Assembly (NCBI GenBank): GCA_025362795.1
Contig: JANYFE010000053.1
Location: forward strand, 1-64,000
From: Rhodobacterales bacterium
Lineage (GTDB): Bacteria; Pseudomonadota; Alphaproteobacteria; Rhodobacterales; Rhodobacteraceae
Direction: 5' to 3'
Length of the DNA stretch: 64,000 nt
The notes under the pieces: generated by a model
Told to the model about the DNA's origin: nothing
The model's input: only the letters and a program-made list of their open reading frames with translations
Database searches by the model: none
Program-made: the position numbers and the translations under genes
In this document: positions 19,709-29,367 of the stretch, in pieces
Layout of the letters: each line of letters starts with the position of its first letter
Numbering within the stretch: the first letter of the stretch is position 1

Positions 19709-19758
19709 TGTTTCGCAAATTACCCGCCATAGAATCGCAACTGATCAAGGAGTGAGCA

Positions 19759-21042
19759 ATGCCCGCGTCTCAACTGCTGTTGCTGTCCGCTGCCCGCCAC
19801 GCGGGCCATTTGGGTGGAATTACGTCGGTTTGTTCGGCCCATCCCGAGGTGATCGGCGCGGCGCTTGGCCTTGGCCGGGCCGAAGGAAAGTCCGTGCTGA
19901 TCGAGGCGACCTGCAATCAGGTCAATCACGAAGGCGGCTATACCGGCATGCGCCCGGCCGATTTCCGGCGCTTTGTCGAACGCATCGCGGCAGAAGAAAG
20001 CTTTGATCTGAGCGGGTTGATCCTTGGCGGCGACCATCTGGGGCCGAACCCGTGGAAGGCGCTGCCCGCAGCAGAGGCGATGGCCAAGGCCGAGGCGATG
20101 GTCGCGGCCTATGTGGCGGCGGGTTTCAAGAAAATCCATCTGGATGCCAGCATGTCCTGTGCGGATGATCCGACGCCGCTTCCGGATGCGACCATCGCCG
20201 CCCGCAGCGCCCGACTGGCTGCGGTGGCAGAACGGCACGCGACCGGCGAGGCGCTGGTTTATGTCATCGGCACCGAAGTGCCGATCCCGGGCGGGGCGCT
20301 GGAACAGGTTGAACATCTGGTCGTCACATCCGCCGCCGCCGCGCAGGCGACCGTCGATATTCACCGTGCGGCGTTTGCCAGCGCGGGCGTCAGCGCCGCG
20401 TTTGGCCGGGTGATCGGGCTTGTCGTGCAGCCGGGCGTGGAATTCGGCAATGAAAACGTGGTGGCTTATGTGCCGGCGGCCGCGCAGGGTCTGGTGGTGG
20501 CGCTGGAGTCCCTGCCTTTGGTATTCGAGGCGCATTCGACCGACTACCAGACGCCCGAGGCTCTGCGTGCGCTGGTGCGGGACGGGTTCGCCATTCTGAA
20601 GGTTGGCCCCGGCCTGACCTTTGCGCTGCGCGAGGCGTTGTATGGTCTGGACCATATAGCCGACCTGCTGTTTCCGGCGCGCGCCGAATCCTTGCGGGCG
20701 GCAATGGAGCGGGTGATGTTGAACGCCCCCAAGCACTGGGCCAGCTACTACCCCGGCAGCCCGGACCATCAGCACCTGCAACGGCATTTCAGCTATTCCG
20801 ATCGGATCCGCTATTACTGGACCGAAGGCGATGCGGTGCAGGCGATATCAGATTTGCTGGCGCTGTTTGGCGACCGGCCGATCCCGGAGCCGCTGATTTC
20901 GCAGCATCTTGGCGCGGCTTATGGCGATGTGATGCAGGGCCGCGTGGCCCCGACCGCCAGGGCGCTGTTGCGCGCGGCGGTCACGCGCATGCTGACTGTG
21001 TACAGTGCGGCGTGTGGCGAACTGCCGCCGGATCGCCGCTAA
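19759..21042 (+). CDS. kbaZ: Class II D-tagatose-bisphosphate aldolase non-catalytic subunit (GatZ/KbaZ-like)
   Basis: GGITSVCSAHPEVI, VLIEATCNQVNHEGGYTGM, GGDHLGPNPW, FEAHSTDYQTP. Confidence 0.92.
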   Translation: MPASQLLLLSAARHAGHLGGITSVCSAHPEVIGAALGLGRAEGKSVLIEATCNQVNHEGGYTGMRPADFRRFVERIAAEESFDLSGLILGGDHLGPNPWKALPAAEAMAKAEAMVAAYVAAGFKKIHLDASMSCADDPTPLPDATIAARSARLAAVAERHATGEALVYVIGTEVPIPGGALEQVEHLVVTSAAAAQATVDIHRAAFASAGVSAAFGRVIGLVVQPGVEFGNENVVAYVPAAAQGLVVALESLPLVFEAHSTDYQTPEALRALVRDGFAILKVGPGLTFALREALYGLDHIADLLFPARAESLRAAMERVMLNAPKHWASYYPGSPDHQHLQRHFSYSDRIRYYWTEGDAVQAISDLLALFGDRPIPEPLISQHLGAAYGDVMQGRVAPTARALLRAAVTRMLTVYSAACGELPPDRR

Positions 21043-21126
21043 GGCAGGATCGCGACGCCGTCGGCGCGTGGGGCACGTTTCCGGCACGCCGGCAAGGTTC
21101 CGGCGCGACCGGCGGCGATATCAAAG

Positions 21127-21969
21127 TCAGAATATGTTCAGTCGCCGCATCAGCATTTGCCAGCGGTCGTGGCGCAGGATGGCGTTGCCTTGGGTGCTGC
21201 GTGCCACGGCATCGACCAACACGTTCAGGATCAGCGTCAGACCCACCGTCGATTCAATGAACAACCCCGACCCGGCGGTGGCAAACATCCGGTGATCGGC
21301 CACCTCATGCGCCCAGTCACAAAACTCGTCGCTGATCACGATGACCTTGAAGCCGATTTCCTTGGCAATCTCGGCGATCTTCAACCCGTCATTGGCATAA
21401 GGCACCCCGTCGATCAGGATCAGCACGATGGGCTTGGGCGTCACATCGCCGATATAGGAAAGCCATTCCCCCAGCATGTTGTCGCTGGCTGACAGGAAGC
21501 GGACATTGCCACGGGCCAAAGCCAAGCGGCGCGAGAAATCCTCTGCCGTGCCTTTCAGCGCCTGAAAGCCGGTGACAAAAACCTGGTCCGCGCCGGCAGC
21601 GGTATGGACCAGATCGCGCCACGCCTCGCCGGTGAATTCGGTGAACAGCTGGTCGACCGAGCGCATCTCGTTTTCGCGCACCTCTGAATAGACACCGTGC
21701 CAGTCTGTCTTTTTCTCATCTGTCAGATGGCGTTCGTTCACCGCCTCCAGCTTCAGTTCCAGTTTCAGACCGGTGATGCTTTTGTAGCCGGCCCGGCGCA
21801 AAAACCGGCTGACCGAGATTTCACTGACCGCCACCTTTCGCGCCAGAGAACTGCCGGTTTCAAACGCAATTTTCTCAATGTTGCGAATGATGTAATGCGC
21901 AATCCGTGCCTCTGTCGCGGACAGTTTTGGCAAGATCAACTGCAACTTTCGGATGGTTGTGGCGGACAT
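21127..21969 (-). CDS. RpiR-family transcriptional regulator (HTH + SIS)
   Basis: SSLARKVAVSEISVSRFLRRAGYKSITGLKLEL HTH; SIS-like C-terminal half. Confidence 0.88.
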   Translation of the reverse strand: MSATTIRKLQLILPKLSATEARIAHYIIRNIEKIAFETGSSLARKVAVSEISVSRFLRRAGYKSITGLKLELKLEAVNERHLTDEKKTDWHGVYSEVRENEMRSVDQLFTEFTGEAWRDLVHTAAGADQVFVTGFQALKGTAEDFSRRLALARGNVRFLSASDNMLGEWLSYIGDVTPKPIVLILIDGVPYANDGLKIAEIAKEIGFKVIVISDEFCDWAHEVADHRMFATAGSGLFIESTVGLTLILNVLVDAVARSTQGNAILRHDRWQMLMRRLNIF

Positions 21970-21998
21970 GGTATTGCGAGGTCTCCGCAAGGCAAAAT

Positions 21999-22036
21999 TT
22001 GACAGAAATCTAACATCATAATGTTATTGACAGAAA
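21999..22036. promoter_or_regulatory. Direct repeat TTGACAGAAA x2 (21999-22008, 22027-22036), candidate RpiR operator
   Basis: Two perfect 10-bp copies 28 bp apart in the rpiR/SBP divergent region. Confidence 0.45.
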
Positions 22037-22091
22037 GTCAACCTCGGGAGGACAATCGGTGCCAGTAAAACAACGCCTCGGGGGGCCAAAC

Positions 22092-23630
22092 ATGGATCGT
22101 CGCAGCTTTATCACATCATCGCTGGCAGCCGGTTTTGGTCTGCCCTTGCTGAGCCAGCTGATCGCGCGGGCCGAGGCTGCGGGCACCAAAATCCTGCGGA
22201 TCGGTTATGCCGCCCCGGTGCAGACGCTGGACCCGATCAAGACCGTCTTCGGTTCCGACATCATCTGTCAGGGCCTGATGTACGCCCGGCTGATGAAGGC
22301 CAATGCCGATCAAAGCGAGGTCGGGCCGGGGCTTGCCGAAAGCTGGGTGATTTCCGACGATGGCCTGACCTACACATTCAAGCTGCGCGAGGGCCTGAAA
22401 TTTTCGGACGGCAGTGCGCTGACCGCAGACGATGTGGCGTTCAGTTTCAGCCGGATGCGGTTTCAGAAAGACACCGCTTACGCCGCGCCGTTCCAGCCGC
22501 TTGTCACCATCGAAGCGGTCGATGCGCTTACCGTAAAATTCACGCTTGACCGCAAATTTCCGCCCTTCCTGAAACTGTGCGAGATATGGAACACCGGCAT
22601 CGTGTCCAAAGCCAATGTCACCGCGCTGGGCGATGATGCGTTCGGCACCTCGCCCACCGTCACGTCTGGTCCGTTCAAGTTTGTCGAGTGGAAAACCGGC
22701 GACCGCGTGGTTTTGGCGCGCAACGACAATTACTACATCCCCGGCTTGCCCAAGCTGGACGGGATCGAGTTCATCTTTGTGGCCGACGTCAACACCGGCG
22801 TTTCCATGGTTCAGGCGGCAGAGTTGGAAGTCAGCATGGGCGTCCCCTTTGCCCGCATGAAGGAACTGGCGGCTGCGGGGGTGACGGTGGTGTCCGAACC
22901 CTCCAGCGCAACCTATGACATGCTGATCAACCACGCGGCAGAGCCGTTCAGCAACCTGGCCTTCCGGCAGGCTGTCAGCTTTGGCATCGACCGGGGGGTG
23001 ATCAATGACGCGGTGACGGCAGGCTATGGCACCGCCGCCACGTCGATCTTCAGCCCCAAGCTGGCGTTTTTCGACAAAGGTATGACGCTGATCGCCCGCG
23101 ATGTGGAGAAGGCGAAGGCATTGCTGGCGCAATCCGGGATGGCGCCGTCTTTCGAACTGCTGACCAACGCGGGCACGACGGACGAGGACAAGGCGGCGGT
23201 TCTGATTCAGGCGCAACTGGCGGAAATCGGCATCACGGTGACGGTGTCCGCCGTAGACCCTGGCCAGGTCTGGACCCAATTGATCGCCGGAGAATATCAG
23301 GCGCAACTGAACTGGTGGTACAACGAGACCACCGACCCGGACAACGCCGTGCGCTGGTGTGTCTGGGGAGCGGGCGACAACAAATCCTACTACACCCGCT
23401 ATAACAATGACGAGGTCAACACGCTGATAGACGCCGCGGCGGGCGAGGCGGACGACGCCAAGCGTCAGGACATGTATCGCAAAATCCAGAGAATCTGCGT
23501 GGACGAGGTGGCGCAAGTGGCGCTGTACCACCCGACCTGGACCAGCGCGCGTTCGCCCGCCGTCACGGGTCTGGTGTTTGACCTTGGCTCGCAATACGCC
23601 GCGATCGACGCAGTGGATATCACCGGCTGA
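22092..23630 (+). CDS. Peptide/dipeptide ABC transporter substrate-binding protein (family 5)
   Basis: RVGYAAP-like start, GLAESWVISDDGLTYTFKLREGLKFSDGSALTADDVAFSF. Confidence 0.93.
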   Translation: MDRRSFITSSLAAGFGLPLLSQLIARAEAAGTKILRIGYAAPVQTLDPIKTVFGSDIICQGLMYARLMKANADQSEVGPGLAESWVISDDGLTYTFKLREGLKFSDGSALTADDVAFSFSRMRFQKDTAYAAPFQPLVTIEAVDALTVKFTLDRKFPPFLKLCEIWNTGIVSKANVTALGDDAFGTSPTVTSGPFKFVEWKTGDRVVLARNDNYYIPGLPKLDGIEFIFVADVNTGVSMVQAAELEVSMGVPFARMKELAAAGVTVVSEPSSATYDMLINHAAEPFSNLAFRQAVSFGIDRGVINDAVTAGYGTAATSIFSPKLAFFDKGMTLIARDVEKAKALLAQSGMAPSFELLTNAGTTDEDKAAVLIQAQLAEIGITVTVSAVDPGQVWTQLIAGEYQAQLNWWYNETTDPDNAVRWCVWGAGDNKSYYTRYNNDEVNTLIDAAAGEADDAKRQDMYRKIQRICVDEVAQVALYHPTWTSARSPAVTGLVFDLGSQYAAIDAVDITG

Positions 23631-23717
23631 CGGCGTCGGACCGCCCCAAAAACCGGGTAGAACGCCAGACCCGGTGTTCTGCCGCTTTGCCCCCGCGTTC
23701 CGTCAGAAGGCCGCCAG

Positions 23718-24656
23718 ATGACCCGCTTTCGCTTTCTGCTCCGGCGTCCGTTTGAACTGATCCCGGTGCTGTTCGGCATCAGCCTGATCAGCTTTGTCCT
23801 GCTGCAACTGACCCCCGGCGACCCGGTGCGCCTGTTGCTTGGCCCAAAGGCCAGTGAGGAGGCCATCGCCCTTGTCCGCCAACGCTATGGTCTGGACCAG
23901 CCGGTGATCGCGCAATATTTCTACTACATCAAAAACGTGCTGAGCGGCGATTTTGGCCAGTCGCTGAGTTTTCGGTCAGCCATCGGCCCCGTGCTGTTGC
24001 AGCGCATCGGGCCGACCCTGTACATCCTGAGCTACGGCCTGATCCTGTCGGTTGTGTTCACCCTGATCCTTGGCGTGACCGCCGCCCGCAGCCGGGGCGG
24101 CATTCTGGACCAGACTATCCGTCTGATTTGCGTCGTAGGGGTCGGCATCCCGTCCTATTTCGTTGGCCTGCTGCTGGTTCTGCTGCTGTCGCTCAAGATC
24201 AAGGTCTTTCCGGTGTCGGGCTATGCTGACAGCAATCTGGCGAACCTGTACCATTTGTTCCTGCCCGCCCTGACCATCGCCATTTCCGTCACCCCGATCC
24301 TGACCCGCAACTTTCGCGCCACCCTGATGCAGCAAATGAACGCGGGTTATGCCGTGGCGGCGTTGTCAAAGGGTGTGCCCGCCGATCAGGTGTTCTGGCG
24401 CCATGTGTTCTGGAATTCGCTGTTGCCCACCGTCAGCCTGTTCGGCGTGGTCGCGTCATTCCTGATCGGCGGCACGGTGGTGATTGAAAACGTGTTCAAC
24501 ATCCCCGGTCTTGGCCTGCTGCTGGTGCGGTCGGTTCTAAGCCGGGATTATCTGGTGGTGCAGGGCGTCACGTTGGTCATGGCCTCGGGCATCGTGATTT
24601 CGAACCTGCTGATCGATGTGCTGATGGCGGCACTGGACCCGAGGATCAAGACATGA
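23718..24656 (+). CDS. dppB: Dipeptide ABC transporter permease (DppB-type)
   Basis: LTPGDPVRLLLG, GNxP-type region, FNIPGLGLLLVRSVLSRDY. Confidence 0.93.
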   Translation: MTRFRFLLRRPFELIPVLFGISLISFVLLQLTPGDPVRLLLGPKASEEAIALVRQRYGLDQPVIAQYFYYIKNVLSGDFGQSLSFRSAIGPVLLQRIGPTLYILSYGLILSVVFTLILGVTAARSRGGILDQTIRLICVVGVGIPSYFVGLLLVLLLSLKIKVFPVSGYADSNLANLYHLFLPALTIAISVTPILTRNFRATLMQQMNAGYAVAALSKGVPADQVFWRHVFWNSLLPTVSLFGVVASFLIGGTVVIENVFNIPGLGLLLVRSVLSRDYLVVQGVTLVMASGIVISNLLIDVLMAALDPRIKT

Positions 24657-25480
24657 CCGCCGCAAGCTGGCTGCGTCACCAAGCGCCTGCATCCTTGCAG
24701 ATCGGCCTGACGGTCACGCTGCTGTGGCTGCTGGCTGCGGCATTTGCCCCGCTGCTGGCGCCGTTCGACCCGATCAAGACTGACGCCGTCAACGCGCTTT
24801 TGCCGCCCGGTGGTGGGCATTTGCTGGGCACCGACTCGGTCGGGCGCGACGTTCTGTCCCGCATTCTGTTCGGCGCACGGATGGACCTTTTGATGGCAGT
24901 GGCAGGCGTGCTGGGCCCGTTCGTGCTGGGCACCGCCATCGGGCTTTTGGCGGGATATTCCGGTGGTTGGCTGGACGCCGTGCTGATGCGTATCCTGGAG
25001 GTCACCATCTCTTTTCCCTATTTCGTCCTTGTCATCGCCATCGTGTCCATCATGGGGCCGGGGCTGACCAGCTATATCGTTTCGCTGACAATCGTGAACT
25101 GGGTCACATACGCCCGCCTTGTTCGCGCCGAGACCCTGGTCCTGACCCAGGCCGATTTCATTCTTGCGGCGCGGGTTTTGGGCTATGGCCGCGGGCGCAT
25201 CATGGCCCGCCACATCTTTCCGAACGCCATCGTGCCATCGGCGGTGTTCCTGATGACCGACGCCGTGCTGACCATCGTGCTGGGGTCGTCGCTGGGTTTT
25301 CTGGGTCTGGGCGTGCAGCCGCCTACCCCGGAATGGGGGGTGATGATCGCGGAAGGCCGCACCTATCTGGGGTCGGCGTGGTGGATATCGCTGTGCCCCG
25401 GCGTGGCGCTGTGTTCGCTGGCCTTCGGGTTGTCGCTGGTCGCGGATGGTGTGGCCCAAGTGCTGGACCCGGAATCGTGA
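24653..25480 (+). CDS. dppC: Dipeptide ABC transporter permease (DppC-type)
   Basis: HLLGTDSVGRDVLSRILFGARMDL; LGLGVQPPTPEWGVMI. Confidence 0.94.
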   Translation: MTAASWLRHQAPASLQIGLTVTLLWLLAAAFAPLLAPFDPIKTDAVNALLPPGGGHLLGTDSVGRDVLSRILFGARMDLLMAVAGVLGPFVLGTAIGLLAGYSGGWLDAVLMRILEVTISFPYFVLVIAIVSIMGPGLTSYIVSLTIVNWVTYARLVRAETLVLTQADFILAARVLGYGRGRIMARHIFPNAIVPSAVFLMTDAVLTIVLGSSLGFLGLGVQPPTPEWGVMIAEGRTYLGSAWWISLCPGVALCSLAFGLSLVADGVAQVLDPES

Positions 25481-27081
25481 TGGACCCCCTGATCCAAGTG
25501 CAAAACCTGTCGATCAGCTTTGCCACCCCGCAAGGCCGGGTCGATGCGGTAAAAGACGTGTCCTTTACCCTTCAGCGCGGCGAGGCGCTTGGCATCGTGG
25601 GGGAAAGCGGGTCTGGCAAATCCGTCGTGTGCCGCGCCCTGCTGCAACTGCTGGCGCCGAATGCCAGCGTCACCAGCGGGCAAATCCTGTATGACGGCAA
25701 GGACGTCCTGCGCATGTCCGCCGCCGAGCTGAACGCCTACCGGGGCGAAAAGGCGGCGATGATCTTTCAGAACCCCTCGACCCATCTAGATCCGATCATG
25801 CGGGTGGGCGATCAGGTGGCAGAGGGTCTGATGATCCACCGCCATCTGAGCAAGACCGAGGCGGCGGACCAGGCGGTTGCCCTGCTGGACGATATGATGA
25901 TCGTGGACGCCCCGCGCCGCGCCAAGGCCTATGCCCATGAACTGTCAGGCGGCATGCGCCAGCGGGTGATGATCGCCGCCGCTCTGGCTTGCGCGCCGGG
26001 CCTGCTGATTGCCGACGAACCCACCACGGCGCTGGATGTGACGGTTCAGGCGCAAATCCTTGGCCTTATCCGCAAGATCCGCAGCGAGCGCGACCTGACG
26101 GTGGTGTTGGTGTCGCACGACCTTGGCGTGATCGGACAGGTCTGCGACCGCATCATCGTGATGAAGGACGGCCAGATTGTGGAGACCGGCACCACCGCGG
26201 AAATCCTGTCCGCGCCCAAGGACGCCTACACCCGCGACCTGATCCGCGCCCAGCCCTCGCTGTTGCCCGACCGGTCGGAACCGGACTGCAGCGGACCGAC
26301 CCTGATCACCATCGAAAACCTGAGCGTCCATTTCACCGCGCCGCGCAGCCTGTCCGACATTGTGCGCCGCAAACCGGCCCATCTGGTGCGCGCGGTGGAC
26401 GACGTGAGCCTGTCGCTGAAACGCGGCGGCTCTTTGGGCGTGGTCGGGGAATCCGGCTCTGGCAAAAGCACGCTTGCCCGCGCAGTGGTGGGATTGCTGG
26501 CACCCACGTCGGGCACCGTCGAGATCGTGGGGCAAACCCGTGACCGCAGCCGGTTGGTGCAAATGGCGTTCCAAGACCCCTATTTGTCGCTGAACCCGGC
26601 CTATACCGTGGCCCAGACCCTGTCAGAGCCGTTCAAGGCGCATCACCTTTGCGCCCCTTCGGAGCTGCCGGCCCGGCTCAAGGCGCTGATGCAGCAGGTC
26701 GAATTGCCAGAGGATCTGCTGACCCGCAAATCCGGTCAGCTGTCGGGCGGCCAACGCCAGCGCGTCGGCATCGCCCGTGCTTTGGCCATGCGACCCGAGA
26801 TCTTGATTGCGGATGAGGTTACATCGGCGCTTGACGTTTCGATTCAGGCGCAAATCCTTGACCTATTCAGACGGCTGCAGCGCGACCTTGAACTGACGCT
26901 GATCCTGATTTCTCACGACCTCGCCGTGGTGCGTTACCTGTGCGAGGATGTCGCCGTCATGCGCCATGGCAGGCTGGTGGAATACGGCAAAACCGCCCAA
27001 GTCCTGCGCAACCCGCAAGCCGACTACACCCGCACCCTGCTGCAAGCCGTGCCCAAACTGACCACAATTCAGGACGCCTGA
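25480..27081 (+). CDS. Fused DppD-DppF dipeptide ABC ATPase (two nucleotide-binding domains)
   Basis: Two Walker A ([26 protein letters not shown]) and two signature motifs ([24 protein letters not shown]) in one ORF. Confidence 0.95.
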   Translation: MDPLIQVQNLSISFATPQGRVDAVKDVSFTLQRGEALGIVGESGSGKSVVCRALLQLLAPNASVTSGQILYDGKDVLRMSAAELNAYRGEKAAMIFQNPSTHLDPIMRVGDQVAEGLMIHRHLSKTEAADQAVALLDDMMIVDAPRRAKAYAHELSGGMRQRVMIAAALACAPGLLIADEPTTALDVTVQAQILGLIRKIRSERDLTVVLVSHDLGVIGQVCDRIIVMKDGQIVETGTTAEILSAPKDAYTRDLIRAQPSLLPDRSEPDCSGPTLITIENLSVHFTAPRSLSDIVRRKPAHLVRAVDDVSLSLKRGGSLGVVGESGSGKSTLARAVVGLLAPTSGTVEIVGQTRDRSRLVQMAFQDPYLSLNPAYTVAQTLSEPFKAHHLCAPSELPARLKALMQQVELPEDLLTRKSGQLSGGQRQRVGIARALAMRPEILIADEVTSALDVSIQAQILDLFRRLQRDLELTLILISHDLAVVRYLCEDVAVMRHGRLVEYGKTAQVLRNPQADYTRTLLQAVPKLTTIQDA

Positions 27082-27084
27082 CAC

Positions 27085-28185
27085 ATGACCAAACCGAGCG
27101 CAAAACCCCGGGCCCGCGCCCTTGGCCTGCCGTTTCCCGGTACAACCGGCCCCCACAACGCCATCACGGATGTGCCCGGCGTTCTGGTCGGTTTTCACAC
27201 CATGACCGACCCCGATTGCCATATGCGCACCGGTGTGACCGCCATTCTGCCCCGCGCTGAAAAAGATACGCCGCGGCCGGTCTGGGCCGGGTTCCATGCG
27301 CTGAACGGCAACGGAGAGATGACCGGTGTGCATTGGATCAACGACGCAGGCTATTTCGTCGGCCCGATCTGCATCACCAACACGCACGGCATCGGCGCGG
27401 CGCATACCGGGGCGACCGCGTGGATGATTAAGACCTACGCCAAACACTTTCGCGAGGAACATGCCTGGGCCATGCCGATCATCGCGGAAACCTATGACGG
27501 CGGACTGAGCGACATCAACGCCATGTTCGTAAAGCCGGAACACGCCATAGCCGCGCTGAACGCCGCCAAATCCGGCCCGGTCGAGGAAGGCTCCAGCGGC
27601 GGTGGCAACGGCATGGTGTGCTATGATTTCAAAGGCGGCACCGGCACGTCGTCGCGCCAGATCACCGTGGGCGGCAGCACCTATACCGTCGGTGTACTGG
27701 TGCAAGCCAACTACGGCATCCGCCCGTGGTTCACCGTGCTGGGCGTGCCTGTGGGCCGCGAAATGCCGGAAGGGGCGTTGCGCGACAAGGAAACCGGGTC
27801 GATCATCGTGATCATTGCCACTGATGCGCCGCTGAGTGACGCCATCCTGCGCCAGCTGGCCAAACGCGCCGCGTTGGGCATCGGGCGGTCCGGCACGCCG
27901 GGCGGCAACAATTCCGGCGACATTTTCCTGGCTTTTTCGGTGGCCGACGACATGCCGAATTCGCTGCACGCCGGACCGATGATCACCCGCCACACTTTGA
28001 ACTGGGAAGAGGTCACGCCGCTGTATGAGGCCGCTGTCGAGGCGGTTGACGAAAGTGTGCTGAACGCGATCGTGGCGGGTGAGGATGTGGCGACCTTCAA
28101 ACCGCCGGGCCAAATCTGCCGCGCCATCGACACCACCCACCTGATGCAAATCATGGCCACCTATGGCCGCAGCGCGAAAGGCTAA
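27085..28185 (+). CDS. P1-family peptidase (DmpA/BapA-type aminopeptidase)
   Basis: GPHNAITDVPGVLVGFHT, EGSSGGGNGMVCYDFKGGTGTSSR, RSGTPGGNNSGDIFLAFS. Confidence 0.93.
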   Translation: MTKPSAKPRARALGLPFPGTTGPHNAITDVPGVLVGFHTMTDPDCHMRTGVTAILPRAEKDTPRPVWAGFHALNGNGEMTGVHWINDAGYFVGPICITNTHGIGAAHTGATAWMIKTYAKHFREEHAWAMPIIAETYDGGLSDINAMFVKPEHAIAALNAAKSGPVEEGSSGGGNGMVCYDFKGGTGTSSRQITVGGSTYTVGVLVQANYGIRPWFTVLGVPVGREMPEGALRDKETGSIIVIIATDAPLSDAILRQLAKRAALGIGRSGTPGGNNSGDIFLAFSVADDMPNSLHAGPMITRHTLNWEEVTPLYEAAVEAVDESVLNAIVAGEDVATFKPPGQICRAIDTTHLMQIMATYGRSAKG

Positions 28186-28188
28186 ACG

Positions 28189-29058
28189 ATGGGCCGCGAC
28201 CCCAGCCGCTTTCTTGTCACGGGCGTGCAGATGCCCATCTCGCGGTCCGCCGCAAACATTCCCGCCATGTGCGCCAAGGTCGAGGAGGTGATGGCATTGT
28301 TCCCCGGCACCGACATGATCATCTTTTCCGAACTGGCGATGCATGGCCCGGTGACCAAGCGGATGGCCAACGATCCGGCGGGCGACATCGCCAGTTTCGC
28401 CAGGCTTGCGGCCAGGCATAAGGTCTGGATCATCCCCGGTTCGTTCTTTGTCCAGCGCGAGGGCCGCATCTACAACCACGCGGTGGTGATCGCCCCGGAT
28501 GGCACCATCGCGGGCCGCTATGACAAGCTGTTTCCGTTTCACCCGTTTGAGGACGGCGTGACCGGAGGTCAGGACTTCTTGATCTTTGATGTGCCGCAGG
28601 TCGGGCGCTTTGGTCTGACGATCTGCTACGACATCTGGTTCCCCGAGGTGATGCGCACCCTGACCGCGATGGGGGCCGAAGTGCTGATCCACCCCACCCT
28701 GACCACCACCACCGACCGCAGCGCCGAAAATGCCATCGCGCGGGCCACCGCCGTGATGTTTCAGTGCTATGTGGTCGATGTGAACGGGCTGGACGACGGC
28801 GGCAAAGGCCAGTCCGTTGTGACCGACCCCAGCGGCAATCTGGTCTATCAGGCCGGTCAAACCGCCGAGATTTTCCCGGTCATGCTGGACCTTGGGATGG
28901 TGCGGCAGGTGCGACAGGATGGCGCGAATGGGCTGGGACAGGTGCTGAAATCCTGGCGCGACCGCACGGCCACGTTCAATGTCTATGACGCTGGGCCGGA
29001 TTCCGCCTATTTGCAGTCGCTCGGCCCGCTGGTCCCGATGGTGAAAAGACCACTGTAA
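28189..29058 (+). CDS. Carbon-nitrogen hydrolase (nitrilase/aliphatic amidase superfamily)
   Basis: E (FSELAM), K (YDKLFPFHPFE), C (GLTICYDIWFPE) catalytic signature. Confidence 0.93.
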   Translation: MGRDPSRFLVTGVQMPISRSAANIPAMCAKVEEVMALFPGTDMIIFSELAMHGPVTKRMANDPAGDIASFARLAARHKVWIIPGSFFVQREGRIYNHAVVIAPDGTIAGRYDKLFPFHPFEDGVTGGQDFLIFDVPQVGRFGLTICYDIWFPEVMRTLTAMGAEVLIHPTLTTTTDRSAENAIARATAVMFQCYVVDVNGLDDGGKGQSVVTDPSGNLVYQAGQTAEIFPVMLDLGMVRQVRQDGANGLGQVLKSWRDRTATFNVYDAGPDSAYLQSLGPLVPMVKRPL

Positions 29059-29367
29059 GGCCGGCGACGCATCGCGCGAAACGGCCTGAAAGGGCGGCAA
29101 GACGGTGGCGTCGGTCGCGGGGCAGCGCGGTCTGGCCGCGATTTCGCGGTGCGGATCGCCGGATGACGCCCTTTGCAAGTCTGGGGCCAAATCGGTTGAA
29201 CTGAACGGGCCGCAACTTGCATCAGGCAGCGACCTTTTTTCCAAACTGCCGCCCTCTGCAGATACCCAACAGCCCTTTTGAAACTCACGATCATTCCTGC
29301 TCACCGCTGCGACGGATCATCCGGCGGCGGACGTTCAACCCCAAACACATTGGAAACCGGACCCCTT

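Noticed and set aside
21043-21126. GC-rich CCGGC-type repeats between gatZ-like and rpiR as a terminator or attenuator
   Set aside because: Several imperfect overlapping pairings and no T-run; cannot support one structure by eye.
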